DNA of 64,000 bases. Source: an uncultured Lachnospiraceae bacterium (lineage in GTDB: Bacteria; Bacillota; Clostridia; Lachnospirales; Lachnospiraceae). Position 1 is the stretch's first letter. The number at the start of each line of letters is the position of its first letter. The stretch covers positions 48,288-112,287 of the forward strand of contig CAMJHQ010000009.1 of the NCBI GenBank assembly GCA_946405625.1, written 5' to 3'. The notes under the pieces are model-generated. The model worked only from the letters and a program-made list of their open reading frames with translations. It had not been told where the DNA came from and did no database searches. This document shows positions 16,786 to 25,602 of this stretch, one piece after another. The position numbers and the translations under genes are program-made.

Positions 16786-16814
16786 TTGACACTGTAAAGA
16801 TTGCATGATACTAT
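16786..16814 (+). promoter_or_regulatory. Promoter upstream of the alpha/beta hydrolase gene
   Basis: TTGACA (16786-16791), a 17-bp spacer and TACTAT (16809-16814). The spacer and -10 lie inside the first copy of the 36-bp repeat. Confidence 0.7.
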
Positions 16815-16914
16815 CTCAATATAGACAGTGTAAAGATTGCGTTATGCTATCTTGATTTCAGCAATGTAAAGATAGCGTGTGACTGATTCAATATAGGCTG
16901 TGAAAAGATTTTTA
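16793..16914. repeat. 36-bp imperfect tandem repeat spanning the hydrolase promoter
   Basis: TGTAAAGAT or TGAAAAGAT recurs at exactly 36-bp steps (16793, 16829, 16865, 16901), each followed by a partly conserved block with a TATCTC/TATCTT/TGATTC core. Three full copies and a partial fourth. The repeats cover the promoter, the leader and the region up to the start codon. Confidence 0.85.
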
Positions 16915-16941
16915 ATGAATATGATAACTGAAAGGAATCAG

Positions 16942-18042
16942 ATGAAGAAAAAGGTTAAAAAAATGTTTTTTAAAGCATTGATCGTGATATTGATCGTAAT
17001 GGTTACTTTGCTGGTTGTATGGTTTTTGATAAGTAACGGAAAGATCAGAGAATATAAGGATGAGAATGGAAATATAATAGAGGGCAGTCTGTCGGAAAAA
17101 TCTATAGTTGAAATAAATGGAGTAAAGAACGGTTTTTTTATAAACAGCAGAGATACATCGAATCCTGTACTTCTTCTTATATCAAGCGGTCCGGGAACAG
17201 ATGATTATTTTCTTACGGAGAGATTCGATGATATGCATTTAGATGATATCTTTACCGTTGTATACTGGGATTACAGAGGTATGGGAATAGTATATGACAG
17301 AGATATCGATCCTGCATCGATAACGGAAGATGTACTTCTGGATGATACAAAAGCAGTTACGGATTATCTGAAGAGCAGATTTAATAAGGAAAAGATTTAT
17401 CTTATGGGATTTTCCGGAGGAAGCCGGATAGGAATAAGTGCTGCGGAAAAATATCCGGAAGATTATTATGCCTATATCGGAATGGCACAGGTGGTAACGG
17501 ATTCTACGGACCGGGACAAGCTGATGTATGATTTTATGAAATCGGAATTTGAAAAAAGAAATGACAAAGCAAGACTGAGAAAGCTTGAATCGAGTGTTAC
17601 GAAAACCGATGAAGAGATTAAATGTAATGACTGGTATTCCTTCGTATATCTGCTTCATGATGCGGGTGGAGGAACGATACATAACGAAACCGAATTTGAA
17701 GGAATTGATATTCCGATCATTCTTTCACATTGTTATACCGTGCCGGAAAAGATAAATTATATACGCGGAATGAAGATGTATAAGAATAGTGCATTTGAAT
17801 CGAAAAAGGATTATGATTATCGAGAGGAAAAAATTGAATTTGAAATTCCGATTTATTTTCTGAGCGGAGAATATGACTATAACTGCCCATGGCCGTTAGT
17901 CGAAGATTATTGTGAGAAAATAAATGTGCCGGATAAAGGATTTTATAAAATAAGAGGTGCTGCACACAGTCCGTTATGGGAGAATACGGAAGAGAGTTTT
18001 AAGATCATGTCGGAGATTAAGGAGAAAACTTATGAAAGATAA
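16942..18042 (+). CDS. Membrane-anchored alpha/beta hydrolase
   Basis: Start ATG 16942 follows AAAGGA by 5 bp; an upstream GTG at 16900 lies in the repeat array. The product has about 366 residues: an N-terminal helix (about 8-31), then an alpha/beta-hydrolase fold with an oxyanion-type SSGPG, YWDYRGMG, the nucleophile elbow GFSGGS (Ser about 158), Asp in SGEYDYNCPW and His in RGAAHSPLW. The layout resembles prolyl iminopeptidase-type hydrolases. The substrate is unknown. The downstream TetR gene overlaps its 3' end by 11 bp, so the pair is probably co-regulated. Confidence 0.85.
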   Translation: MKKKVKKMFFKALIVILIVMVTLLVVWFLISNGKIREYKDENGNIIEGSLSEKSIVEINGVKNGFFINSRDTSNPVLLLISSGPGTDDYFLTERFDDMHLDDIFTVVYWDYRGMGIVYDRDIDPASITEDVLLDDTKAVTDYLKSRFNKEKIYLMGFSGGSRIGISAAEKYPEDYYAYIGMAQVVTDSTDRDKLMYDFMKSEFEKRNDKARLRKLESSVTKTDEEIKCNDWYSFVYLLHDAGGGTIHNETEFEGIDIPIILSHCYTVPEKINYIRGMKMYKNSAFESKKDYDYREEKIEFEIPIYFLSGEYDYNCPWPLVEDYCEKINVPDKGFYKIRGAAHSPLWENTEESFKIMSEIKEKTYER

Positions 18043-18616
18043 TTATCATCATGGAAATCTGAGAAATGCCCTGATCGAAGCGGGATTAAAGATTATAAAT
18101 GAGAACGGAGAGGATTCACTGTCTCTCAGAAAAGTTGCCGCAGCCTGCAATGTATCTCATGCTGCACCCTATGCACATTTTGAAGATAAGGAAAGTCTGA
18201 TAGAGGCAATCAAGCAGACAGTTACTGACGGATTTATAAGGGAGCTTGATAAGGCGGTGAATAAACCGGGAATAAAATCAGCGGAGGAGGCTCTGCTTGC
18301 TATGGGAGAAAAGTATATACTCTTCTTCAGAAAGCATCCGGATTATTTTCATTTCCTGTTTCAAAGAGAAAATATAAAGATACATACTGATATGAGCAAG
18401 GATTATCCGGGGGATTATGAACCTTTCCGGATGTTCAAAAAACTGGTCAGAGATTATTTCGAAGAAAGAGGCATTAAGCTTCCCGTTAAAGAACAGGAGA
18501 AGGTTCTTATCCAAACCTGGGGAATAGTTCAGGGACTTTCGTCGGTAGCAAGTATGAACGGAGTGAATACAAGCATTTCCTGGAGTACAATTGCGAAGGA
18601 ATGCATCAGACCATAA
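18032..18616 (+). CDS. TetR/AcrR family transcriptional regulator
   Basis: Start ATG 18032 has GGAG 7 bp upstream, inside the hydrolase gene. The product has 194 residues: an N-terminal TetR helix-turn-helix (LRKVAAACNVSHAAPYAHFEDKESLIEAI, about 32-60) and a C-terminal domain with QTWGIVQGLSSVA, matching the WHG-type ligand domain of some TetR proteins. It probably controls the overlapping hydrolase gene; the repeat array or the upstream promoter would be the natural target. Confidence 0.9.
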   Translation: MKDNYHHGNLRNALIEAGLKIINENGEDSLSLRKVAAACNVSHAAPYAHFEDKESLIEAIKQTVTDGFIRELDKAVNKPGIKSAEEALLAMGEKYILFFRKHPDYFHFLFQRENIKIHTDMSKDYPGDYEPFRMFKKLVRDYFEERGIKLPVKEQEKVLIQTWGIVQGLSSVASMNGVNTSISWSTIAKECIRP

Positions 18617-18652
18617 TTGATACAGAGGTTAACTTTGTATCGGGAAGGAACA

Positions 18653-18706
18653 GATATACGTAAAAAAATACGAAAAGCGGATATACGTAATAAAAACGAA
18701 AAGGAA
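18653..18706. repeat. 27-bp imperfect direct repeat after the TetR gene
   Basis: GATATACGTAA followed by an A-rich stretch and CGAAAAG occurs twice, at 18653 and 18680, with a 27-bp period. It lies in the convergent gap between the TetR gene and the YolD-like gene. Confidence 0.75.
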
Positions 18707-18713
18707 AATTGGA

Positions 18714-18911
18714 TTAGTCTCGGGATGTGAGATTATCCTTAAGTGCGGCAAAGGATGCAAAGATCTTCGCGCGGTCGGCGCGCGGAATCGGCGGATGCTT
18801 TGCCGCAAATTCGTCATCGATATGAACAGGACGCTCAAGATTTATTATGTCCGCATACTCTCCGTGATAGTCGGAGAATAGAGTTTGATTATCAGAATTA
18901 TTCGTTGCCAT
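18714..18911 (-). CDS. YolD-like protein paired with the Y-family polymerase
   Basis: A 65-residue protein that starts within the stop region of the polymerase gene (translational coupling). The stretch YADIINLERPV...KHPPIPRADRAK...FASFAALK matches the core of YolD-family proteins, which are commonly encoded next to UmuC-like polymerases and described as UmuD-like partners. It is shorter than classical YolD. A QTLF near the N-terminus loosely resembles a clamp-binding peptide, but this is too weak to rely on. Confidence 0.7.
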   Translation of the reverse strand: MATNNSDNQTLFSDYHGEYADIINLERPVHIDDEFAAKHPPIPRADRAKIFASFAALKDNLTSRD

Positions 18912-20284
18912 CAGCCCTTATGTCCTCCGATAAAACCATTTCTTTCACGTGCAGTTGCGGCATCAAGATAACTGGTGCCCTTAAGAATCGCATTTTTTCC
19001 AAACTTATCTTTTATTTCGAGCATGGCATTTTGCAGACGTTTTTCCTGCTCGAGTTTTTCCGGATCCGTAAAAATGTCCAGCTGCTCACAGATGTCGGAT
19101 TCGTTCTTCAGATTGTTAGCGGATATATTCATTCTTCTAACGGTGAGTTCGGGATTTATGATATTATCATAAACTTCGAGAACTGATTTGATTATAAGAC
19201 TTGAGGAGCTTGTAAACTTCATGAAGTTTGCTGTTCCGTGCGAATGCTTCGGAACGACTCTTCCGTAGAAATCTATCTGTACTTCACCTGTATATGTTCC
19301 GTTATCCACAGATTCTCTGTCATAACCGATATCGAGAGTGAAGGATTCGGCAACAAGATGTTTCCTGACCAGATCCAGAACCAGAGCTTCGGTCATCTCC
19401 GTTATTATGATCCTCGCATCCTCTGCGGAATAAGGTTTTGAGAGAACCTGACCTGAGGAAAGACTGTTGGTTGAAGGCTTATAATTCTTGATATCCGCAA
19501 TGGTTGTAGGCTCAATACCCCAGGCGTGATCGATCAGGAATTCTGCATCGATTCCGAAAATCTGATAGAGCCGCTCTTCATCGGTCAGACTCTTTCTCGC
19601 AATATCGCCCATTGTATACATATGATTGTTGGCGAGGCGTCTTGCTGTTCCTCTGCCGATTCGCCAGAAGTCGGTTATAGGTTTATGGTCCCACAGCAGC
19701 TCGCGGTAAGTGCGTTCATTCAGTTCAGCGATTCTCACTCCGTCTGCGTCGGGCTCCATATGTTTAGCGGTAATATCCATAGCAATCTTTGCAAGATACA
19801 GATTTGTTCCGATACCTGCGGTTGCTGTAATTCCGGTGACTGAAAGAACATCGCGGATCATTTTGATAGTCAGCTCGTGGGCGGTCATTTTATAGGTTTT
19901 CAGATATGCCGTCACGTCAATAAAGACCTCGTCGATACTGTAAACATGAATATCTTCGGGGGCTATATATTTGAGATATGTATTAAAAACCATATTGGAA
20001 AAATCGATATAACGGGCCATCCGGGGAGGAGCGATTATAAAATCGATATCCTCACCGGTGGTTCTTTTTATTTCCGCGAGCCGTGACTTTACTTCGAAAA
20101 GTCTGGCACGGCCTGAAATCCCGTATGCTTTGAGAGCAGGTGAAACTGCGAGGCAGATGGTTTTATCCGTTCGGGATTCATCTGCAACTACAAGACGTGC
20201 TGTAAGGGGATTAAGCCCCCTTTCGAAACATTCAACGGAAGCATAAAAGGATTTCAGATCTATTGCAACATATTGTCTGTCCAT
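18911..20284 (-). CDS. Y-family DNA polymerase (UmuC/DinB-like)
   Basis: A 457-residue translesion polymerase. Catalytic motifs: DLKSFYASVE (8-17) and YSIDEVFID (about 115-123) supply the acidic metal ligands. Then come a helix-hairpin-helix region (DFWRIGRGTARRLA) and a little-finger domain. QLDIF at 401-405 fits the beta-clamp-binding consensus. The start has GGAGG 6 bp upstream. It is followed by the YolD-like gene. Lesion bypass is expected; SOS control was not verified because no clear LexA box was found. Confidence 0.93.
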   Translation of the reverse strand: MDRQYVAIDLKSFYASVECFERGLNPLTARLVVADESRTDKTICLAVSPALKAYGISGRARLFEVKSRLAEIKRTTGEDIDFIIAPPRMARYIDFSNMVFNTYLKYIAPEDIHVYSIDEVFIDVTAYLKTYKMTAHELTIKMIRDVLSVTGITATAGIGTNLYLAKIAMDITAKHMEPDADGVRIAELNERTYRELLWDHKPITDFWRIGRGTARRLANNHMYTMGDIARKSLTDEERLYQIFGIDAEFLIDHAWGIEPTTIADIKNYKPSTNSLSSGQVLSKPYSAEDARIIITEMTEALVLDLVRKHLVAESFTLDIGYDRESVDNGTYTGEVQIDFYGRVVPKHSHGTANFMKFTSSSSLIIKSVLEVYDNIINPELTVRRMNISANNLKNESDICEQLDIFTDPEKLEQEKRLQNAMLEIKDKFGKNAILKGTSYLDAATARERNGFIGGHKG

Positions 20285-20304
20285 GAAATGCCTCCGATCG
20301 GTAT

Positions 20305-21693
20305 TTATACTGCTGCGCCTGCCGCACCGAAATTATGGAGCGGAGTTGAACATTTTCCGCAGAAGAAAGAATTGAAATTACAAACATTATGACAGTTTGG
20401 ACAGTAGATCATACGTGGTGCTTCACGCCTTAGTATGGATGTATGCTGTTCAGCTACAGGAAGCTGTGAATTATAGTCGCCTGCCTGACCGAATACTGCC
20501 TGTCCCATGATGTCCTGATATGGTTCGGTTCCCTGAATCGGAGCGGTACCGTAATCCTGAGGAGCCATACCCTGTGCATTCGGAGTGTAACCCTGAGGAG
20601 CTGAATTGTAATTATCCTGAGGGGCATTGTAGCCTTGATTATCATATCCCTGTACATTTGGAGCATAACCCTGAGCAGTCATATCCGGTCCGTTCGGAGC
20701 ATAACCTTGAGGAGCCATACCCTGGCTGTTCTGGGCGTAACCCTGAGGAGGCATAGGTTGACCGTTCGGAGCAAAGCCCTGAGGAGGCATAGGCTGACCG
20801 TTCGGAGCAAAGCCCTGAGGAGGCATAGGCTGACCATTTGGAGCATAACCCTGAGCGCCGTATCCTTGAGGAGCCTGTGCATAACCCTGAGGGGCAGCAT
20901 ACATAGGATTCATCATATTCGGATAAGAACCGGCAGGAGGTGTTACCCAGTAAGGCTGATACTGAGGAGTGTTGTAAATTGCCAGGTTCGCTTTTGAAGC
21001 TTTGCTGATCTTAATTATAGTATATATATCTGCAGCAATAATAAATGCAAAGAATCCGATTATGAAAATCATTTTTTGAGAGAAAAGACAGAAGTCATAG
21101 AAGCCGTGAAGTAGAATTGCGATGATGAAGCCTCTCGCAAGGTTGGCTTTGACACCTTTCTTATCGCCGGTTACATTGCAGAATTTCGCTTCGCCATAAT
21201 AGTAGCCCATAAATACCGAGAACATTCCATGTGCAGGAATTGCAAGAAGGGCACGTGAGACAGCGGTTCCTACAGAAGCACCGCCGGATCTCGCGAAAAC
21301 GTAAAGTATATTCTCGATAAGCGCAAATCCCATCGAAGAATAGAAGCAGTATACAATTCCGTCAAATTTGAAGTTGAATGCTGGATGTTTCCATGTCAGG
21401 AAGTATGCCGCAAGGAATTTAACAAGCTCTTCCGAAATTGCAACTATGAAAAATGTATTGATAAAATTATATAGTGGTGGAGGAGGCAGAAGAGGATTCT
21501 GTTCTCCGAATATTCCTACAAGTACAGAGGTTCCGAGCTCTTCAAGTAAGATAGCGGGAATAGCGGATAAAATTCCGCATATTACAAGCGTAACGAGAAG
21601 ACCTGCCGGTTCCTTCTCATATGAGTCCATTCGATAAATATAAAACAATAATAATACTACCGGTAAAATGGCTAATAGCGCGGCAAGGTGCAT
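20305..21693 (-). CDS. prsW: PrsW-family intramembrane metalloprotease with repeat tail and zinc ribbon
   Basis: A 462-residue protein. The PrsW domain covers about residues 1-235, with several membrane helices, the YEKEP motif near the N-terminus, and the conserved EE in AISEELVKF plus later His residues. PrsW-type proteases cut membrane-bound anti-sigma factors or related regulators. The tail (about 240-425) is Gln/Pro/Gly-rich, with 12-residue repeats of the type NGQPMPPQGFAP. It ends with a Cys4 zinc-ribbon-like motif (CPNCHN...FFCGKC). The tail is unusual for PrsW. Confidence 0.88.
   Translation of the reverse strand: MHLAALLAILPVVLLLFYIYRMDSYEKEPAGLLVTLVICGILSAIPAILLEELGTSVLVGIFGEQNPLLPPPPLYNFINTFFIVAISEELVKFLAAYFLTWKHPAFNFKFDGIVYCFYSSMGFALIENILYVFARSGGASVGTAVSRALLAIPAHGMFSVFMGYYYGEAKFCNVTGDKKGVKANLARGFIIAILLHGFYDFCLFSQKMIFIIGFFAFIIAADIYTIIKISKASKANLAIYNTPQYQPYWVTPPAGSYPNMMNPMYAAPQGYAQAPQGYGAQGYAPNGQPMPPQGFAPNGQPMPPQGFAPNGQPMPPQGYAQNSQGMAPQGYAPNGPDMTAQGYAPNVQGYDNQGYNAPQDNYNSAPQGYTPNAQGMAPQDYGTAPIQGTEPYQDIMGQAVFGQAGDYNSQLPVAEQHTSILRREAPRMIYCPNCHNVCNFNSFFCGKCSTPLHNFGAAGAAV
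20745..20852. repeat. 36-bp tandem repeat inside prsW (three near-perfect copies)
   Basis: Copies at 20745-20780, 20781-20816 and 20817-20852 encode NGQPMPPQGFAP-type units. More diverged units extend across about 20540-20900. In-frame length differences between strains are likely. Confidence 0.9.
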
Positions 21694-21738
21694 AATATTC
21701 CAAACTCCTTTACAAAAAACTTTACTTCTTAAGTTTAT

Positions 21739-21770
21739 AGCAATATTAGTAAAAATTAAAGCAATATTTG
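21739..21770 (+). promoter_or_regulatory. Candidate AraC-type operator upstream of the GH3 gene
   Basis: AGCAATATTAG (21739-21749), 10 bp, AGCAATATTTG (21760-21770): a direct repeat with a 21-bp period, two helical turns, as AraC-family proteins often use. A possible -10 (TAAAAT, 21782-21787) follows, so the site would overlap the -35 region. The same layout recurs at 40187-40218. Confidence 0.55.
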
Positions 21771-21876
21771 GAAAGAAATGGTAAAATATTTCTGTTAGTA
21801 TTAATTCATAGAAAATTGATTAAAGTGACGATATTTTTATAGCTTTTTAACAATGTTTCAGGAGGGTGTCCAAGTT

Positions 21877-23970
21877 ATGAAGAAAGAGTTCAAAGAGAAG
21901 GCAGCCGAGATAGTTGCTAAGATGACTCTTGAAGAAGCAGCCTCTCAGCTCCGTTATGATTCTCCGGCAATCGATCGACTTGGGATACCGGCGTTTAACT
22001 GGTGGAGCGAAGGTCTGCACGGATTTGCGAGAGCAGGTACGGCTACGGTTTTCCCACAGGCAATAGCACTTGCGGCTGCCTTTGATAAGGAAATGATCCG
22101 TAAGATTGCAGAGGTAGTTTCAACAGAGGCAAGAGCAATCTATAACGAGAACAAAAAGCATGGAGACAGAGATATTTATAAGGGAATCACTATCTGGTCA
22201 CCGAATATCAATATCTTCAGAGATCCGCGTTGGGGAAGAGGTCAGGAGACCTATGGAGAGGATCCGTATCTTACGGGCAGACTCGGAGTTGAATTCATAA
22301 AGGGACTTCAGGGCGACGGAAAGTATGTTAAAGCAGCGGCTTGTGCAAAGCATGCGGCAGTTCATTCGGGACCTGAGGCTACAAGACATTCTTTTGATGC
22401 AGTTGTTTCAGATAAAGATCTTGAAGAGACATACATTTCAGCATTTGAAGAAGCTGTTAAAGAAGCAAATGTTGTCGGCGTAATGGGCGCATATAACAGA
22501 CTTAACGGTGAGCCATGCTGCGGAAGTAAGTCACTTCTGGTTGATATCTTCAGAAAGAGATTCGGATTTGACGGATATATAGTTTCGGACTGCTGGGCAA
22601 TCAGAGATTTCCATGAAAATCACATGGTAACATCGGGTCCTACAGAATCGGCAAAGATGGCACTTGATGCTACCTGCGATCTTAACTGCGGTATTGTTTA
22701 TCTTCATATTATGAAAGCATATGAAGAGGGACTTATTACAGAGCAGCAGATCAGAGAGGCAGCAGAGAGGGTTTATACAGTAAGAGCAAGTCTCGGAATG
22801 TTCGCAGATGATTGTGAATATGACAGCATTGATTATGATTCCGTTGATACTAAAGAATCAAAGGATCTGGCATATCAGGCAGGACTTAAGTCTGTTGTTA
22901 TGCTTAAGAATGACGGAATTCTTCCTCTTGATAAGAGTAAGATCAAGACTATCGGAATCATCGGACCTACAGCAACATCCATAACCGTTCTCAACGGAAA
23001 CTATAACGGAACGGCTTCAGAGTATGTAACAAACCTTGACGGAATCCGTGCGGCAGCAGGTGATGATATAAGGATTCTTTATTCAGAAGGAAGTCACCTC
23101 TATCTTAATAAGGTTCAGCCGCTTGCACATGATGACGACAGGATTCAGGAGGCAGTGATCGTAGCTGAGCACAGTGATGTGGTAATCCTTTCACTCGGAC
23201 TTGATTCAACAATCGAAGGAGAAGAGGGAGATACCGGAAATGCATTCGCAGCCGGTGATAAGAATTCTCTTTATCTTCCTGAATGCCAGCAGAGACTTCT
23301 CGAAGCAGTTTCAAAGACAGGTAAGCCGATCGTTGTTGTAATAAATACAGGCAGCGCAATGGATGTTACATTTGCTGATGAGAACTGTAATGCGGTTCTT
23401 CAGGCATGGTACAGCGGAGAGTACGGCGGACGAGCACTTGCCGATATTCTTTTCGGTAAGGTCAGCCCGAGCGGAAAGCTTCCTGTAACATTCTATAAGG
23501 AAGGAACACTTCCTGATTTCAGTGATTACAGTATGAAGGGTCGTACATATAAGTTTATGGACAGCACGCCGCTTTACCCGTTCGGATTCGGACTCAGCTA
23601 TTCAAGCTTCAGCTATGGAGCACCTCAGTTCGATGATGCTTCAAATGAAGTAAAAGTAGAAGTAACGAATACAGGCAAGGTTGCAGCTGATGAGATTGTT
23701 GAAGCATACATTTCATCTGCAGAAGGTGCTAAGCATGCAGATCAGCCGAAGTATTGCCTCTGCAGCTTCGAAAGGGTATCGCTTCTTCCGGGCGAGACCA
23801 AGACAGTAACACTTAAGATCATGGATAAATCTTTCACAATTGTTACCGAAGACGGAAAGAGAATTACTCCGGGCGGAGAATATACTATCTATGTCGGAGG
23901 ACAGCAGCCGGATAAGAGAAGTGAAGAACTGACCGGAAATGCCGTACAAAGCGTAAAAATACATAAATAA
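21877..23970 (+). CDS. GH3 glycoside hydrolase, probable cytoplasmic beta-xylosidase
   Basis: About 697 residues from ATG 21877 (GGAGG 11 bp upstream; an ATG at 21853 lies before that site). It has an N-terminal (alpha/beta)8 domain with WWSEGLHGFARAG and FPQAIALAAAFD, the nucleophile Asp in YIVSDCWAI (about 238), an alpha/beta sandwich with the region around IEGEEGDTG, and a C-terminal fibronectin-III-like domain. The WWSEGLHG and SDC signatures are typical of the GH3 beta-xylosidase branch. There is no signal peptide, so it should act on imported oligosaccharides. Arabinosidase or glucosidase activity remains possible. Confidence 0.88.
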   Translation: MKKEFKEKAAEIVAKMTLEEAASQLRYDSPAIDRLGIPAFNWWSEGLHGFARAGTATVFPQAIALAAAFDKEMIRKIAEVVSTEARAIYNENKKHGDRDIYKGITIWSPNINIFRDPRWGRGQETYGEDPYLTGRLGVEFIKGLQGDGKYVKAAACAKHAAVHSGPEATRHSFDAVVSDKDLEETYISAFEEAVKEANVVGVMGAYNRLNGEPCCGSKSLLVDIFRKRFGFDGYIVSDCWAIRDFHENHMVTSGPTESAKMALDATCDLNCGIVYLHIMKAYEEGLITEQQIREAAERVYTVRASLGMFADDCEYDSIDYDSVDTKESKDLAYQAGLKSVVMLKNDGILPLDKSKIKTIGIIGPTATSITVLNGNYNGTASEYVTNLDGIRAAAGDDIRILYSEGSHLYLNKVQPLAHDDDRIQEAVIVAEHSDVVILSLGLDSTIEGEEGDTGNAFAAGDKNSLYLPECQQRLLEAVSKTGKPIVVVINTGSAMDVTFADENCNAVLQAWYSGEYGGRALADILFGKVSPSGKLPVTFYKEGTLPDFSDYSMKGRTYKFMDSTPLYPFGFGLSYSSFSYGAPQFDDASNEVKVEVTNTGKVAADEIVEAYISSAEGAKHADQPKYCLCSFERVSLLPGETKTVTLKIMDKSFTIVTEDGKRITPGGEYTIYVGGQQPDKRSEELTGNAVQSVKIHK

Positions 23971-24052
23971 TTAATAAAAATGTTTCTTTTAAATGAAAAC
24001 AAAAAAATATATAATCATTTTATATCTAAAAAAATATTTAGGAGGGTGAAAA

Positions 24053-24706
24053 ATGAAGTTCTTTATTGACACAGCAAATGTTGATGACATTCGTAAGGCA
24101 AATGACATGGGGGTTATCTGTGGAGTAACAACAAACCCATCTCTTATTGCTAAGGAAGGAAGAGATTTCAATGAGGTAATCAAGGAAATCACATCAATCG
24201 TAGACGGACCTATCAGTGGAGAGGTTAAGGCAACAACAGTTGACGCAGAGGGAATGATCAAGGAAGGCCGCGAGATCGCAGCTATCCATCCTAACATGGT
24301 TGTTAAGATCCCTATGACAGTAGAAGGTCTTAAGGCAGTTAAGGTTCTTTCAGCTGAAGGAATCAAGACAAATGTAACTCTTATCTTTACAGCAAATCAG
24401 GCACTTCTTGCAGCTAAGGCAGGAGCAACATATGTATCTCCTTTCCTTGGAAGACTTGATGATATCAGTACACCGGGTATCGATCTTATTGAGACAATCG
24501 TTCAGATCTTCGATAACTACGGAATTGAGACAGAGATTATCGCAGCAAGTATCAGAAATCCTATTCATGTTACAGATTGTGCACTTGCAGGAGCTGATAT
24601 CGCAACAGTACCATATTCAGTTATTGCTCAGATGACAAAGCATCCACTTACAGATCAGGGTATCGAGAAGTTCCAGAAGGATTACAAGGCAGTTTTCGGT
24701 GAGTAA
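24053..24706 (+). CDS. tal: Transaldolase / fructose-6-phosphate aldolase-type
   Basis: A 217-residue short transaldolase. It begins [14 protein letters not shown], with GVTTNPSL (about 24-31) and the Schiff-base Lys at position 85 in VVKIPMT. This small form includes both true transaldolases (B. subtilis YwjH-like) and fructose-6-phosphate aldolases; in this context (split transketolase directly downstream) transaldolase is likelier. AGGAGG lies before the ATG. Confidence 0.92.
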   Translation: MKFFIDTANVDDIRKANDMGVICGVTTNPSLIAKEGRDFNEVIKEITSIVDGPISGEVKATTVDAEGMIKEGREIAAIHPNMVVKIPMTVEGLKAVKVLSAEGIKTNVTLIFTANQALLAAKAGATYVSPFLGRLDDISTPGIDLIETIVQIFDNYGIETEIIAASIRNPIHVTDCALAGADIATVPYSVIAQMTKHPLTDQGIEKFQKDYKAVFGE

Positions 24707-24781
24707 GATCGAGTTGCTTATTAAGATGCCGATAGAGAAGGTATGGGCATCAGACATATAATATTAGAAGAGGTTAACAAA

Positions 24782-25597
24782 ATGACAAATCAGGAATTAC
24801 AGCAAAAAGCATTAGATGTAAGACGTGGAATCGTCACAGCTGTGCATAGTGCTAAGTCCGGTCATCCGGGCGGATCACTGTCTGCAGCAGATATTATGAC
24901 TTATCTCTACTTTGAAGAGATGAATATAAACCCATCCAACCCGGGCGATCCGGATAGAGACAGATTCGTTCTGTCTAAGGGACATGTTGCCCCTGCACTT
25001 TATTCAACCCTTGCTAACAGGGGTTATTTCCCGGTAGAAGATCTAACCACCCTCAGACATACCGGTTCTTATCTGCAGGGACATCCGGATATGAAACATA
25101 TTCCGGGCGTAGACATGTCATCCGGATCACTGGGCCAGGGCCTTTCAGCTGCAGTTGGAATGGCACTTGCAGGAAAGCTTGACAACAAGGATTACAGAGT
25201 TTATGCACTTCTCGGAGACGGAGAATCTGAAGAGGGTCAGATCTGGGAGGCAGCTATGTTTGCCGGTTTCCGTAAGCTTGACAACCTTGTAGTTATCGTA
25301 GATAACAATAATCTTCAGATCGACGGAAGTCTTGATCAGGTATGTTCACCAAATCCGCTCGATAAGAAGTTCGAAGCATTCAATTTCCATGTAATTTCAA
25401 TTGATGGAAATAACTTCGATGAGATTGCAGCAGCACTTAAGGAAGCTAAGGAAACCAAGGGTATGCCTACAGCGATCATTGCCCATACAGTTAAGGGCAA
25501 GGGTGTGTCATTCATGGAAAATCAGGTAGGATGGCACGGAAAGGCACCTAATGACGAAGAATTTGAGCAGGCTATGGCCGAGCTGGGAAGGGCGTGA
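24782..25597 (+). CDS. Transketolase, N-terminal (TPP-binding) subunit
   Basis: About 271 residues from ATG 24782 (GAGG 8 bp upstream). It has the TPP-binding motif GDGESEEGQIWEA...NNNLQIDG (about residues 145-180), HPGGSLSAADI near the start, and SKGH. It is half of a split transketolase; the other half follows directly. Together they transfer two-carbon units between pentose and hexose phosphates, linking xylulose 5-phosphate to glycolysis. Confidence 0.94.
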   Translation: MTNQELQQKALDVRRGIVTAVHSAKSGHPGGSLSAADIMTYLYFEEMNINPSNPGDPDRDRFVLSKGHVAPALYSTLANRGYFPVEDLTTLRHTGSYLQGHPDMKHIPGVDMSSGSLGQGLSAAVGMALAGKLDNKDYRVYALLGDGESEEGQIWEAAMFAGFRKLDNLVVIVDNNNLQIDGSLDQVCSPNPLDKKFEAFNFHVISIDGNNFDEIAAALKEAKETKGMPTAIIAHTVKGKGVSFMENQVGWHGKAPNDEEFEQAMAELGRA

Positions 25598-25602
25598 GAA
25601 TT

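Noticed and set aside
18743..19186. Plus-strand 147-codon frame antisense to the Y-family polymerase
   Set aside because: Composition is that of a reverse-complement shadow; no ribosome-binding site and no family resemblance.
20635..20997. Plus-strand frame rich in Arg/Leu/Ser repeats opposite prsW
   Set aside because: Its repeats are simply the antisense of the 36-bp prsW repeat.
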